Notes: generated by a model from the sequence alone, not told the origin. A stretch of DNA of 64,000 bases from BM003 sp963699835 (GCA_963699835.1 CAVOVJ010000005.1:62001-126000); one strand, 5' to 3'. Shown: positions 36,010 to 45,567, counted from the first letter of the stretch. Made by a program: numbers and translations.

Positions 36010-36378
36010 TCAGGCGGCTTTGGCTTTGACGTCGGCCATGGTCTGGCCGGCGAGGTCGCGATAGCCTGCCTGGGCGTCGCTGGCGATTTTCAGCAGCAGT
36101 TCTGAGCGCTTGCCGAGCTTCTTGCCGAGGCTCTGGCCCAGGTCCATTTCAGCCTGGAGCAGCTCTTCGGGCTTTTCGATACGGCCAAGCAGGTTGACCT
36201 GCTCGATGCCAGCTTCTACGAGGTCGCCGGCCAGTTCGTACTGGTAACGGGCCAACTGCTCGAAGGTCTTTGCGGAGAGCCTGGTGAATTCCGCAAAAGG
36301 CGCAAGAGCGCTCTCGTTGAAGTTGAACATGCCGTCGTTGAAATTGAACATCGTTGCGAACGGGTCGTTTTTGGTCAT
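36010..36378 (-). CDS. phaP: Phasin family protein
   Basis: Phasins coat intracellular polyhydroxyalkanoate granules. This one is 122 residues, helical, without membrane segments, with an amphipathic phasin region LSAKTFEQLARYQYELAGDLVEAGIEQ and EELLQAEMDLGQSLGKKL. The N-terminus is an Asn/Phe-rich repeat (MFNFNDGMFNFNES). It has its own strong promoter overlapped by two GCAGTGCA boxes and its own terminator, as expected for an abundant structural protein. No PHA synthase gene lies in the window. Confidence 0.88.
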   Translation of the reverse strand: MTKNDPFATMFNFNDGMFNFNESALAPFAEFTRLSAKTFEQLARYQYELAGDLVEAGIEQVNLLGRIEKPEELLQAEMDLGQSLGKKLGKRSELLLKIASDAQAGYRDLAGQTMADVKAKAA

Positions 36379-36409
36379 GTCGGTGATCCTTTTTCCGAAG
36401 TGGCGTTGT

Positions 36410-36445
36410 GCAGTGCAATATAATGGAAATTATTGTGCAGTGCAA
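36410..36445 (-). promoter_or_regulatory. Phasin promoter with two putative PhaR boxes
   Basis: On the minus strand, TTGCAC (36445-36440) and TATATT (36422-36417) make a sigma-70 promoter with an ideal 17-base spacer. Two copies of GCAGTGCA (36437-36444 and 36410-36417) overlap the -35 and the -10/+1 area. The tract 36379-36600 is AT-rich and has no ORF. Repression by PhaR bound at both boxes would cover the whole promoter. Confidence 0.7.
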
Positions 36446-36634
36446 AAGTATTTCCATCGAACGGATAGATGAACCATAAGTAATTGTTTTATATAAATTA
36501 AAAAAATCTCGAGTTGAGAGAAAACTTCCTGAATTCAGCAAAATTTGCGCAACGCAATAGCCTGCAGGGCAGGATTTTTCTGTTCCGGGCCAGGGTCTGC
36601 CTTGATCGGCGGCCACGGTAATCGCAGCGTTGTC

Positions 36635-36678
36635 AAAAGGTGCGCGCCCGGCCACCACCGTATTGCGGCCGGGCGCGC
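36635..36678 (-). terminator. Probable terminator downstream of the reductase gene
   Basis: A perfect 12-base-pair stem, GCGCGCCCGGCC (36678-36667 on the minus strand) with GGCCGGGCGCGC (36653-36642), is followed three bases later by TTTT (36638-36635). It begins 36 bases past the stop codon at 36714. The T run is short, so efficiency is uncertain. The rest of 36446-36634 shows no gene. Confidence 0.55.
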
Positions 36679-36713
36679 TTGCCCGGGGGATCGCGTCGCT
36701 GAATTGACTGGAG

Positions 36714-37475
36714 CTACAGGCGCAGGGCGCCATCGGGCTCGATGCAGCGGCCGCTGATGTAGTCGTTCTCAAAAATGAACATCGCGGCGTGAGCGATGTC
36801 ATCGGGTCGCCCCAGATGTCCGATCGGGATCACCCCGCGGATGCGCTCGAGTGCTTCGGGCTTCATCGATGCGACCAGCTCTGTCGCGATAAACCCGGGT
36901 GCGATCGAGGCCACGCGAATCCCGTATCGGGCCAGTTCCTTGGCCCACGTGACTGTCATGGCCGCGACACCGGCTTTTGCCGCCGAGTAGTTGGTCTGGC
37001 CCATGTTGCCGTGGCGCGAGATACTGGAGATATTGACAATGACGCCCTTGGTCTTTTTGCCAATCATCATCGCCGCGGCCTCGCGACCGCACAGAAACAC
37101 GCCGGTGAGATTGACGTCGATGACCGCCTGCCATTGCGCCAGGCTCATTTTGTCGACAATCTCGCCTTTTCGCGCTTTCACCAGCATTCCGTCACGGGTG
37201 ATGCCTGCGTTGTTGATCAGGCCGTCGACACGGCCAAACTCCTTGTCGATGTCCGCGAACAGGCGGACGACGTCGTCTTCCTGCGCGACATTTGCACCAT
37301 AGCAGGCCGTTTTCGCGCCGATCCGGCCACATACCGCGGCCGTGTCTTCCAGCATGTCAGCGTTGAGGTCGACCAGCGCCAGGGTCGCCCCGCGGGCGGC
37401 GGCCGCTTCTGCCATTGCCGCCCCCAGGCCGCGGGCGGCACCGGTAATCACCACTACTTTGTCTTTCATGTCCAT
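36714..37475 (-). CDS. Short-chain dehydrogenase, 3-oxoacyl-ACP/acetoacetyl-CoA reductase-like
   Basis: A 253-residue SDR enzyme. NAD(P) binding is TGAARGLGAAMAE near residues 12-24, LINNAGITRDG is the NNAG motif, and the catalytic triad is Ser in ISSISRHG, Tyr and Lys in NYSAAKAG. GFIATELVASM is the substrate loop. The FabG/PhaB family includes acetoacetyl-CoA reductase of PHA synthesis. I favour a PHA-related role because of two upstream GCAGTGCA boxes shared with the phasin promoter and its position next to phasin and phaR. The start is ATG 37475 with a GAAGGGA ribosome-binding site; the longer frame to 37547 runs through the promoter. Confidence 0.87.
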   Translation of the reverse strand: MDMKDKVVVITGAARGLGAAMAEAAAARGATLALVDLNADMLEDTAAVCGRIGAKTACYGANVAQEDDVVRLFADIDKEFGRVDGLINNAGITRDGMLVKARKGEIVDKMSLAQWQAVIDVNLTGVFLCGREAAAMMIGKKTKGVIVNISSISRHGNMGQTNYSAAKAGVAAMTVTWAKELARYGIRVASIAPGFIATELVASMKPEALERIRGVIPIGHLGRPDDIAHAAMFIFENDYISGRCIEPDGALRL

Positions 37476-37526
37476 TTGGCGTCCCTTCTTCCTGCTGGCT
37501 CGTCGGTATGCGGTCGTGCAAATGTC

Positions 37527-37576
37527 GCAGTGCACAATCCGACGCAATGATATGTTTTATTGCAGTGCAAAAAAAG
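37527..37576 (-). promoter_or_regulatory. Promoter region of the reductase gene with two putative PhaR boxes
   Basis: GCAGTGCA occurs at 37562-37569 and 37527-37534, 87 and 52 bases upstream of the ATG. TATCAT (37552-37547 on the minus strand) is a plausible -10; a clear -35 is missing, apart from the T-rich tract at 37576-37570. The boxes bracket the -10 in the same way as at the phasin promoter. Confidence 0.5.
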
Positions 37577-37663
37577 TAGGGGAATGCCGCAGGGTCCGGA
37601 ACCCGATTACTGTGACCCCGGCGCTTTCCAACCAACCGCATTTCGTCCATAGTGCGTGGCCAT

Positions 37664-37686
37664 AAAAAACGGGGGCTGAGCCCCCG
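37664..37686 (-). terminator. Minus-strand intrinsic terminator upstream of the aminotransferase gene
   Basis: CGGGGGC/GCCCCCG (37686-37680 with 37676-37670) form a seven-base-pair stem with a three-base loop, followed on the minus strand by six T (37669-37664). On the plus strand no T run follows, so it terminates minus-strand transcription. Such RNA could only come from the ThDP lyase operon reading antisense through the aminotransferase gene, or from an antisense promoter. Confidence 0.65.
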
Positions 37687-37713
37687 CGGTAAAGGACTCT
37701 GGAGAAAACTCAC

Positions 37714-38733
37714 ATGACGTCTGCAAACGACAAGACGCCAGCAAAATTCGGAACGGTGTTTGCCCGGCGGATGGCAATCTGCTGGTTCAGGGACGGATCA
37801 TGGTCCGAGCCGGCCATCGAGCCGCTGCAAAACCTCCCGCTCCACCCGGCAGCGCACGCGTTGCATTACTCGAGCAGCATCTTCGAGGGGTTCAAGGCTT
37901 ATCGCTGGGCCGATGGCACGGTCCATTTGTTTCGCCTTGACCGACATATGGCGCGGATGGAGAATAGCGCGAAGCAGTTGTGCCTCGAATTTCCGGGGCG
38001 CGAGGTTGTGGCTCGGATGGTGCGGGAAGCCGTGGCGAGCTGCCGCGATGAGATTCCCGATCCGCCAGGGGCGCTGTACATCCGGCCGGTACTGATTGGC
38101 ACGTTGCCGGATATCGGCGCCGCCGCGATACCGGCGACCGAGTTTTGCCTGTATGTCCTGCTCAGCCCCGTCGGCGATTACTTTGCCGGCGGTCTGCGGC
38201 CGCTGCGTATCCTGGTGGACGAGGAACATTTCCGGACGGCGCCGCATCTGGGCGTGGTAAAGGCCGGCGCCAACTATGCGGCCGCGCTGAAGAACATTGT
38301 CGCAGCGCGTTCCAGATATCATATCGACCAGGTGCTTTTCTGCCCGGGTGGAGACGTGCAGGAAACCGGTGCGGCCAACTTCCTGCTGATTCGCGAAGGT
38401 CATATTCTCACCAAGCGGCTCGATACCAGCTTTCTGCATGGCGTGACCCGCGACTCCGTCCTGACTCTTGGCGCGGATCTCGGTTACAGGATCGAAGAGC
38501 GCGATTTTACGGTTAGCGAAATGCTCGAGTGGTGTCAGGACGGCGAAGCTGCGTTGTCCGGCACGGCGGCGGTCCTGACGCCGGTTGGCACTCTGATTCA
38601 CCGCGGCGAGGAAATCGCGGTCGGTGGCGGCGGGGTCGGCGAGCATACCGGCCGGTTGCGCGAGGAACTCGTGCGAATACAGCGCGGCGATTCACCGGAC
38701 CGGCATGGCTGGCTGACACCGGTCGACGGCTGA
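37714..38733 (+). CDS. ilvE: Branched-chain-amino-acid aminotransferase (IlvE type)
   Basis: A class IV, fold-type IV PLP transaminase of 339 residues, catalysing the last step of valine, leucine and isoleucine synthesis. HYSSSIFEGFKAYRWADG near residues 50-67 is the substrate/phosphate region. GVVKAGANYAAAL carries the PLP-binding Lys, QETGAANFLLI follows, and FLHGVTRDSVLTL with GTAAVLTPVG binds phosphate. It matches the long (about 330-residue) IlvE type. It is separate from the other BCAA genes, about 25 kb from leuB. GGAG ten bases upstream supports ATG 37714. It converges with the ThDP lyase, four bases apart. Confidence 0.9.
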   Translation: MTSANDKTPAKFGTVFARRMAICWFRDGSWSEPAIEPLQNLPLHPAAHALHYSSSIFEGFKAYRWADGTVHLFRLDRHMARMENSAKQLCLEFPGREVVARMVREAVASCRDEIPDPPGALYIRPVLIGTLPDIGAAAIPATEFCLYVLLSPVGDYFAGGLRPLRILVDEEHFRTAPHLGVVKAGANYAAALKNIVAARSRYHIDQVLFCPGGDVQETGAANFLLIREGHILTKRLDTSFLHGVTRDSVLTLGADLGYRIEERDFTVSEMLEWCQDGEAALSGTAAVLTPVGTLIHRGEEIAVGGGGVGEHTGRLREELVRIQRGDSPDRHGWLTPVDG

Positions 38734-38737
38734 GCCG

Positions 38738-40469
38738 TCACATCGACAAGGAGCCCTCGCGAAAATCGGTGGTTCCGAGCAGGGCGTTTACCAGCGTCGG
38801 CTGACCGTCGGCCGCGGCTGTTTTCGCTGCCGCCAGAATGCTCGCCGTATTTGCGGCATCGTCGAGACGCAGGCCGGCGCAGCCAAGCGCCTGCGCCATT
38901 TTCTCGTAGTCGTTTGCGGCTAACCGGCAACCTACGTCGTCACCGAGCATCTTGACCTGCTCGCGCACTATCTGGGTCCAGCATGCATCGTTTCCGATTA
39001 CCGCGATGACCGGGACCTGGTGGCGCACGAACGTATCGAGTTCGATCGCGCTGTAGCCGAAAGCGCCGTCGCCGAACAACACCCACACCTCGTCATCGGG
39101 CCGGACCAGTTTGGCGCCGAGCGCAAATCCGGCGCCGACACCGAGGGTTCCGAATACCCCGGGATCGAGCCACGACAATGGCGCGCGCGGTTTGACGATA
39201 TAGGAAGCGGTTGCGACAAAGTCACCCCCATCGGCTACCAGCACACTGTGGCGATCCACGGCCGAGTCGATATCGCGGCACAGCCGCAGCGGATTCAGGC
39301 CGTCACCGCCGGATTCGGCCTGCTGGTCGATCTCGCTCTCGCGTTCCGCGTCGCGCTCACGCAATTCGGCGTGCCAGTTCTCTCTGGCCGACCCACTGGT
39401 CTTTTCGGAGTCGGCGAGCATGGTCAAAAAGCGCCCGGCATCGCCGGGTACAGCGAGGTCCGGGCGCCGGTTGAGACGCATGTCCCGGCTGCTGCGATTG
39501 GCGGAAATCAGTGTTGCGGAGCGGCGAATATGACGGCCATAATCGAGACGAAAATCGCAAGGAACACCCGCGAGAATCACCAGGTCGGCCTGTTTCAGCG
39601 CGAGGCGACGTTTGTGCCGGCGTTGCAACGGATGGGATTTGCCGAGTAGTCCGCGTGCCATTCCGGACAGATAGACCGGCAGGTTCAGTTTCTCCACTGC
39701 TCGCGCGATGTCGCGCACGTGGGCGACGTCGGCCACGGCCTGGCTGCCGATTACCATCAGTGGACGCTCGGCCGCCGCCACAAGCCCGGCCGCCTTGTTT
39801 ACCCGGGCTGCATCCGGTACCGGCGCCGTCATGCCGTCGCCGGCCGGGAATCCTGGCTTCGCCCGCGCCGGCAAAAAGGCGGCGGACGTGATTTTGCAGG
39901 TAGAGGCGGATCGCGCGCTCGGCAACGCTGTTGCCTCGTGGTGTGCTGTCCGCGTACCACTGCCGAATCGTCGTCTCGGCATAGAGCAGGTCAACCGGGC
40001 ATTCGACAAATACCGGACCGGGCACGCCATCCTGCGCGGCATCGAACGCCTCGCCGAGTACCGCTACCAGATCGCGCAGACGTTTTACCGCGCGCGCATA
40101 TTTTACGTGCGGGCGCATCAGCGCCATCTGGTCGATGTCCTGCAGTGAGCCGCGGTTTTTCAGCGCGGTCGCCGTCGCGCCGCCGAGTATGACTATGGGT
40201 GATTGCGCCAGCTGGGCATTTTTTACCGCAGTGATCGTGTTGGTCAGGCCCGGCCCGGCTGTGACCGCCGCGACGCCGGGTACGCCGCTCAACCGCGCCA
40301 CCGCATCGGCGGCAAAGACGGCGGTTGCCTCGTGGCGCACGTCGACCACCCGGATGCCGCGCTGTTTGGCGCCGGCCAGGATTGGCGAAATATGTCCGCC
40401 GCACAACGTGAACAGGAACTCTACCCCATGCGCCTCGAGAACCGCCGCTATCCGATCTCCACCGTGCAT
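38738..40469 (-). CDS. ThDP-dependent lyase resembling ILVBL/HACL2 (frame broken by one extra base)
   Basis: A three-domain thiamine-diphosphate enzyme of 576 residues after repair. Residues 1-170 are the Pyr domain with the cofactor-activating Glu47 in VRHEATAV, the middle domain starts about 200, and the PP domain has GDGAFGYSAIE with the ThDP-binding Asn in VIGNDACW. Several runs (GGHISPIL, FGTLGVGAGFALGAK, FDTFVRH-like DTFVRHQVPV, WTQIVREQV and the end TDFREGS) recall human ILVBL (HACL2, 2-hydroxyacyl-CoA lyase 2) more than acetolactate synthase. Removing one base from an A5 tract (39873-39877) joins the two frames. The CoA-transferase gene lies 20 bases upstream, so an acyl-CoA substrate is likely. 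Confidence 0.82.
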
Positions 40470-40489
40470 GTTCGTTCTCCCGATAGTGT

Positions 40490-42200
40490 TCAGTGGTTTC
40501 GCAGGCCGCCCCATTGCAGTGCGAAACCCTCGCCGGTCACGACACACTCGGGAACTGTTGGCACCGTGTGTTCGTCCGGCAGCAAGATACGTGCTTTGGC
40601 GACGTCGAGCACGTCTTTGCGGATATCGATCCCGGGCATCACGCTGGTCAGCATCAAACCCGCTGCGGTGAGTTCGAGCACGCCGATATTGGTGATGTAG
40701 AAAACGCGTTTGCCGTTGAGCAGTGCCTGTTCGCCGCTAAATGTGATCTCGTCGACCTGTTCGACGAATTTCGCCGTCCCGGGCCGGTTGAGCTGCAATC
40801 GGCCGGCACTGGTTCGCCATCGCGCGTGGGCCATCCAGGTGCCGACGAAGAACACGCTGCGGGCACTCGCGACAATACTCGGAAATCCGCCGGGGCCGAC
40901 ATAGTCGGCAATGTCGTCTGAGCGTTTCGAGACGTTGACGTTGCCGGCGGAGTCGACCTGGAGGAAGCCGAGCACGGCCGCGCCCAGGTGCTCGCGGTAA
41001 AGGCGGAACATCCAGGCCGAGGATTCCATGCGTTTGGGGTTGACCGCCGCACCGAAAAAAATACCGGGTGCCGGCAGGCCGCCGTAGACACCGGTCTCGG
41101 TTGTGAACGTCAGGTCCGCGGCAAGGGGACTCTCGTGGAGCAGGCGACACACTTCTTCGCCGAAGCCGACGCCGATATTGACGGTCGCGCCGCGCTCGAC
41201 CTGGCGGGCGAAAGTCAACGCCCCGAGGCGCGCGAGCATCTGTTCCACCGGACCGCGTTGCGGGGTGATTTTCGAGCAGCCGATTAATGTACCGCAATCG
41301 CGCTATCGCCCTCGCATCGTCACCGTCGCCGCCGGGTGTAAACGCCGCCCAGAAACGTTTTTGCGGCACGCTGCCGGTCTGCTCGTTATAGGGATTGACC
41401 ACGACCGCGTCGACTTCGTTTGCGCGCAGCGCAATCCGCTCCGGGTCATGCGCGGTCAGGCCGGCAACCACGGCCAGTACCTTTCCGTTATTGGCCCTCG
41501 CAGCTCGCGCGGATTCGATGTTCTCGGTGATCGTTGCCGCATGTTCGAAGTACACGTTCCCGAGGCGGTCGGCGTAAGGCGCCGAGAACATCGCGATATC
41601 GATTTCCGGCAGCGTGTAACGCAGCATCGTTCCGCAAACGTCGACCAGCCGGAGGTCACTCGGTGTCACGGCGCTGCCGCGTCCGACCCGCGGGTCGAGA
41701 AACGTGCCGACGCCTGTATCGCTGGTGACCCAGGTTTCGCCGCGCGCCTGGGCTTCCAGCAGCGCCGTCATCTCACCCTGCGGCAGCACATGAACATCAA
41801 TACGGCCGGCAGCCGCGAGCTTCAGTATGGAACGACAGGTTTCGGTATGTCCCGAGATAAAGCGACGCAACAGCCCGTCGAGTCCGATTTCCTCTACGGT
41901 CCCCGGCACGCGCCCGCGCCCGCCCTGTCCGCCAATCGCGATCCAGGTCAGGTCGCGTGGCCGGCCGTCGCGTTGAAACGCTTCCCGCACTGCCCAAAAC
42001 AGGGCTGAACAGCGAGCGTTGGCAGCCATCCCGCACGATATCACCGTGGACCCGTCGGCGATCAGCGAAACGGCATCACGGGCCGACACGAATGAGTCCG
42101 CGTCCACGTCGTCCGGGCAAAAATCCAGATCGCGGCGGGTCCAGGTCAGACGCCATCTCAGTACCTGACCGAGCACCGCAAATTTGTCGCTCAGTCTCAT
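40490..42200 (-). CDS. Fused family I CoA-transferase (frame broken by one extra base)
   Basis: This protein is 569 residues after repair and contains both the alpha-like half (GSTVISCGMAAN, LTWIAIGGQGGRG, HTETCRSILKLAAAGRIDVHVLP) and the beta-like half (ATVNIGVGFGEEVCRLL, TFTTETGVYGG with the catalytic Glu, and NPKRMESSAWMF). This fused layout is typical of propionate/acetate or acyl CoA-transferases (Pct, YdiF type), which pass CoA by a glutamyl-CoA intermediate. One extra T within 41269-41272 breaks the frame; removing it reads ...LLEITPQRGPVEQM. The start is ATG 42200. It is 20 bases upstream of the HACL2-like gene and 44 bases downstream of the ligase. Confidence 0.84.
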
Positions 42201-42244
42201 CCTGCGGCTCCCCCGTGCCGCGCCCCCGCGCGGCAAATGAAGTG

Positions 42245-43727
42245 CTAGCGTTCCCAGCGGTGGACGGCTTCGCCGCTCGCCGCATGGCGCAGGTAGGCCA
42301 GCAGCATTAGCCGAATTGCCTCAGTCCGCTCGTTGCGTTGCTCCAGCCGCGCCAGCGTCCGCCGCTGCCAGCGCGCGCCATTGATCTGCGCGTTCAGGCG
42401 CTCGCCGATCAGCGCAATGTATCTGTCTGCTTCGGCGTCGGCGACACTGGTGCGCGGTCAGGCCGGCCGCCGCCAGCGGCAGCATTTCCTCGATCAGGTC
42501 ACGGACGCTGCGTTCGCGCGGTGAAATCGGTTGCAACGTCGGCCACAGCAATTGCGCATCGAGCCCGTGCTGAGCGGCGCGATAGAAGTTGTACTCCGCG
42601 TACTGGAATGGCAGTGCCGGGATAAGATCGTTGATCCGGTCGCGCATCCCGAGCACGAGGCCAACAAGGAACGCCGCATTGGCGGTCATGTCGACTGCGC
42701 TGGGACCGGCCGGCAATGCGCGCATCTCGAGGCGCAAATGACCGCCGTCAATCGGATCGAATATCGCCCGGTTCCATTGCCATGTCGTGCTTTGGTGCAG
42801 GCGCAGCTCTGGCAGCGACGGCGTAGCTCCGCGTTGCAGTGCAGACACGGGATTTTCAGCGCCGCTAAGCGGGATCAGCGGCGGGAACAGCGCTACCGAT
42901 TCCGCGAATAGTTCGTACGCGCCTTGTCGGGCCCAGCCGTGGCCGAATGGCACCCGCGCGGCCCGGCGCCATTCGACAGCGCCCGGGGTGCGGCTGTCGA
43001 CTGCCTGCTTGAACAGCGCAATACGGGTCTCGTCCCACAGCCGATGCCCGAGAAAAATCGGTGAGTTGGCACCGATTGCCACTGCCAGCGGCGTCACCAG
43101 CTGGGCTGCGTTGAACGTGTCGGCAAAGCGCTCCGGCTCGACGCGGAGATGGATCTGCAGCGAGGTATTCGCGCCCTCCAGCGCTACGCTGTCGCTGGTG
43201 GTAACGAGATGATCGTGACCGCTGATATTGATCTGAAATGGTGCCTGGCGCAGACGCCGTACTCCCGCCGCCAGCGCGCGATAGCGCGGCAGATCGGTCA
43301 GCGCATCGGCGCCCAGGTCCCGTTGCCGCAGCGTGGGCAGTATCCCGATGACGGCGACGCGACCGCCGTGGGCCGCGACCGCGGTATCGATCGCGGCCAT
43401 TGCCTGTTCGAGCTCATTTTGCAGCTGCGAGAACGGGTGCTCACGCAGCTCGATCGGAGTCAGGTTGTACTCGAGGTTGAAGCGGTCGATTTCGAGCTGC
43501 AGCTGCGGGTCCAGCGAGTCGGCGAGCAGACGCCGGTTGAGCGGCATCGGCATACCTTGCGAGTCGACGACCGTGACCTCGAGCTCGGCGCCGATGCTGG
43601 TTTCTCCGGCGCCGAAACCCGGGCGTGCAAGCAGTGCGCGCAGTGCCCGTAGGCACTGCTGCAGACGCTGTGCAAATTGCTCGAAATCTGCCGCCGAAAA
43701 ATCGTCGCGGTCGATGGATAGCCCCAT
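42245..43727 (-). CDS. Glutamate-cysteine ligase-like protein, GCS2 superfamily (3' end shifted by one extra base)
   Basis: An ATP-dependent carboxylate-amine ligase of 493 residues after repair. SIGAELEVTVVDSQGMPMP near residue 50 is the family opening, LEIDRFNLEYNLTP with conserved acidic residues follows, then INISGHDHL, LQIHLRVEPERF and the long region near GHLRLEMRALPAG. In the main frame the C-terminus degenerates to an Arg-rich run after TAHQ. Removing an extra G at 42449-42450 yields SVADAEADRYIALIGERL...AVHRWER and a stop at 42245. The substrate (Cys or another amino acid) is unknown. ATG 43727 is preferred over the TTG at 43748. Confidence 0.78.
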
Positions 43728-43820
43728 CACCCTGTGCTCCGTCGTCAACGGCGCCGCGGCGGCCGCTGTCGGTCAACCAAAGCTGCGCGTCATGGTCGCA
43801 GCCGCACCCGGTAGTGTCTA

Positions 43821-45257
43821 TTAGGGTTTTACCTGAGTTGGCGTCGCCGCCAGGCCGACGATCCGGTAGCACGGGACGTAATCCGTCAGCGGCAATTTCA
43901 TGCGCTTCTGCGCGACGAAGGCGCTGAGCAGATCGTCAAGCGGGCGGATCACGGATGGCTCGCCCGTCAACTCGAACGGACCGCCGGTCTCCACCAGGCG
44001 AATGCCGTCGTCTTTCACATTGCCGGCGACGATACCGGAGAACGCACGGCGCAGATTCGATGCGAGACTATGCGGTGGCTGATCCCGGTGCAGGTTCAGA
44101 GCTGCCATGTTTGCATGGGTGACGGCGAACGGTTGCTGGAATTCGAGATCGACGTTGAGCAGCCAGTTGAAGAAAAACGCGTCGCTGCGCTTGCGCCGGA
44201 AGCTCTGCACTCTCTCCAGGCCGGCGCGCAGCCGACGCGCCACTGCCGGCGGATCGTCAATGATGATTTGGTAGTGCTCGGTGGCCGCCTTGCCAAGCGT
44301 GGTCGCGATGAAATCATCGATCTGACGGAAATAGTCGCGGCTCGACGCCGGCCCGGTGAGGACCAGCGGAAACGGGATCCCGGCATTGGCCGGGTTCAGC
44401 AGAATCCCGAGCAGGTAGAGAATCTCCTCGGCCGTGCCGGCGCCGCCGGGGAAGACGACAATGCCGTGTCCGGCGCGGACAAAAGCCTCGAGCCGCTTTT
44501 CGATGTCGGGCATGATCGTCAGCTCGTTGACGATCGCGTTGGGCGCCTCGGCGGCAATGATGCCGGGTTCGGTTATGCCGATATAGCGGCCGTCGCTGAT
44601 GCGCTGCTTGGCATGCGCGATCGTGGCGCCCTTCATCGGCCCTTTCATTGCGCCTGGTCCGCAACCGGTGCAGATGTTCATGCCGCGCAGCCCGAGCTGG
44701 TAGCCGACTTCCTTGGTGTAGTCGTATTCGTTGCGGGTAATCGAGTGGCCGCCCCAGCACACGACGATGTTCGGCGTCTCGGTTGTCAGGCATCGCGCGT
44801 GCCGCAGCAATTCGAAAACCGCGTTGGTGATGCCGGTTGAGTCGCCGAGGTCGAATCTGCCGCTGCCCTCGACCTCGATACGGTTGTACAGGACATCACG
44901 CAGTACCGCGAACAAATGCTCGCGCAGCCCGCGGATCATCTTGCCGTCGACAAACGCCTCGGCAGGAGCGTTGTGCAGGTCGAGGCGGATGCCGCGGTCC
45001 TGCTGTACCAGCTGGATTTCGAAAGTGCGATAGCGTTCGAGAATCTGCTTCGCGTCGTCGAGCTGACCACCGCTGTTGAGCACCGCCAGCGAGCAGCGCC
45101 GGAAGAGCTCATGGAGTGCTTCATTGCTGACCTGGCGCAGCCGTCCTACTTCGGTTTGCGACAGAATTTCGAGGCTGCCTTCGGGAGCAATCTGGGCGTG
45201 TGGAACCGTGGCCGGGCGCCCGCTGGGCGGACGCGCCGGGGCGTCATGGTAATTCAT
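43821..45257 (-). CDS. ppnN: Nucleotide 5'-monophosphate nucleosidase PpnN (YgdH)
   Basis: PpnN cleaves purine and pyrimidine monophosphates to base and ribose 5-phosphate, and its activity is set by (p)ppGpp. The 478-residue protein has the LOG-family core: VVCWGGHSITRNEYDYT, CTGCGPGAMKGPMKGA, and PGGAGTAEEILYLLGILLNP with the catalytic Glu pair. The N-terminal regulatory part and the C-terminal ~130 residues (ALNLHRDQPPHSLASNLRRAFSGIVAGNVKDDG) match the long YgdH type, not the short LOG proteins. The start is ATG 45257. It is 93 bases upstream of the ligase start, in the same direction. Confidence 0.93.
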   Translation of the reverse strand: MNYHDAPARPPSGRPATVPHAQIAPEGSLEILSQTEVGRLRQVSNEALHELFRRCSLAVLNSGGQLDDAKQILERYRTFEIQLVQQDRGIRLDLHNAPAEAFVDGKMIRGLREHLFAVLRDVLYNRIEVEGSGRFDLGDSTGITNAVFELLRHARCLTTETPNIVVCWGGHSITRNEYDYTKEVGYQLGLRGMNICTGCGPGAMKGPMKGATIAHAKQRISDGRYIGITEPGIIAAEAPNAIVNELTIMPDIEKRLEAFVRAGHGIVVFPGGAGTAEEILYLLGILLNPANAGIPFPLVLTGPASSRDYFRQIDDFIATTLGKAATEHYQIIIDDPPAVARRLRAGLERVQSFRRKRSDAFFFNWLLNVDLEFQQPFAVTHANMAALNLHRDQPPHSLASNLRRAFSGIVAGNVKDDGIRLVETGGPFELTGEPSVIRPLDDLLSAFVAQKRMKLPLTDYVPCYRIVGLAATPTQVKP

Positions 45258-45327
45258 CCGGCTGCCCCGTCGGCGGCTATCGCCGCTGCGGCTCCTCGAA
45301 TCCGTCGGGGCCGTTGTTGCGCCACGT

Positions 45328-45567
45328 TCAGGAAGACGATGCCTCCGCATCGGTCGCATCGATGAGACCGCGGCCACGCTGGGTGCCCGCATGCAGCGCC
45401 TCGAGATCGGAGCGGAACGTGTCCACCGACTCCTCGCTCACAGCTTCCGAGGTGTCACCCTTGTGGCTGACCACCGAAACGATGTAGCGCCAATCGCGCC
45501 CCATCTGGACCAGTTCGACCACCAGCTCATGCCCCTTGTAATGCTCGACAGCGCGTTTCTTTCCCAT
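45328..45567 (-). CDS. Small hypothetical protein, 79 aa
   Basis: A soluble, mixed-charge protein with an aromatic core (KGHELVVELVQMGRDWRYIVSVVSHKG) followed by an acidic/Ser tail. It resembles small cytoplasmic DUF-type proteins. GAAGAGAT just upstream supports ATG 45567. It lies between the TonB-like gene and ppnN, with 70-80 base gaps on both sides, so it may be in the same transcription unit. I do not recognise it. Confidence 0.65.
   Translation of the reverse strand: MGKKRAVEHYKGHELVVELVQMGRDWRYIVSVVSHKGDTSEAVSEESVDTFRSDLEALHAGTQRGRGLIDATDAEASSS

Noticed and set aside
37664..37686. A plus-strand attenuator of ilvE
   Set aside because: No T run follows the hairpin on the plus strand; the run of T is only on the minus strand.
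38738..40469. Acetolactate synthase large subunit (ilvB/ilvI)
   Set aside because: There is no ilvN-type small subunit next to it, and the sequence runs match ILVBL/HACL2 more closely, although an acetolactate synthase-like annotation is what a simple search would give.
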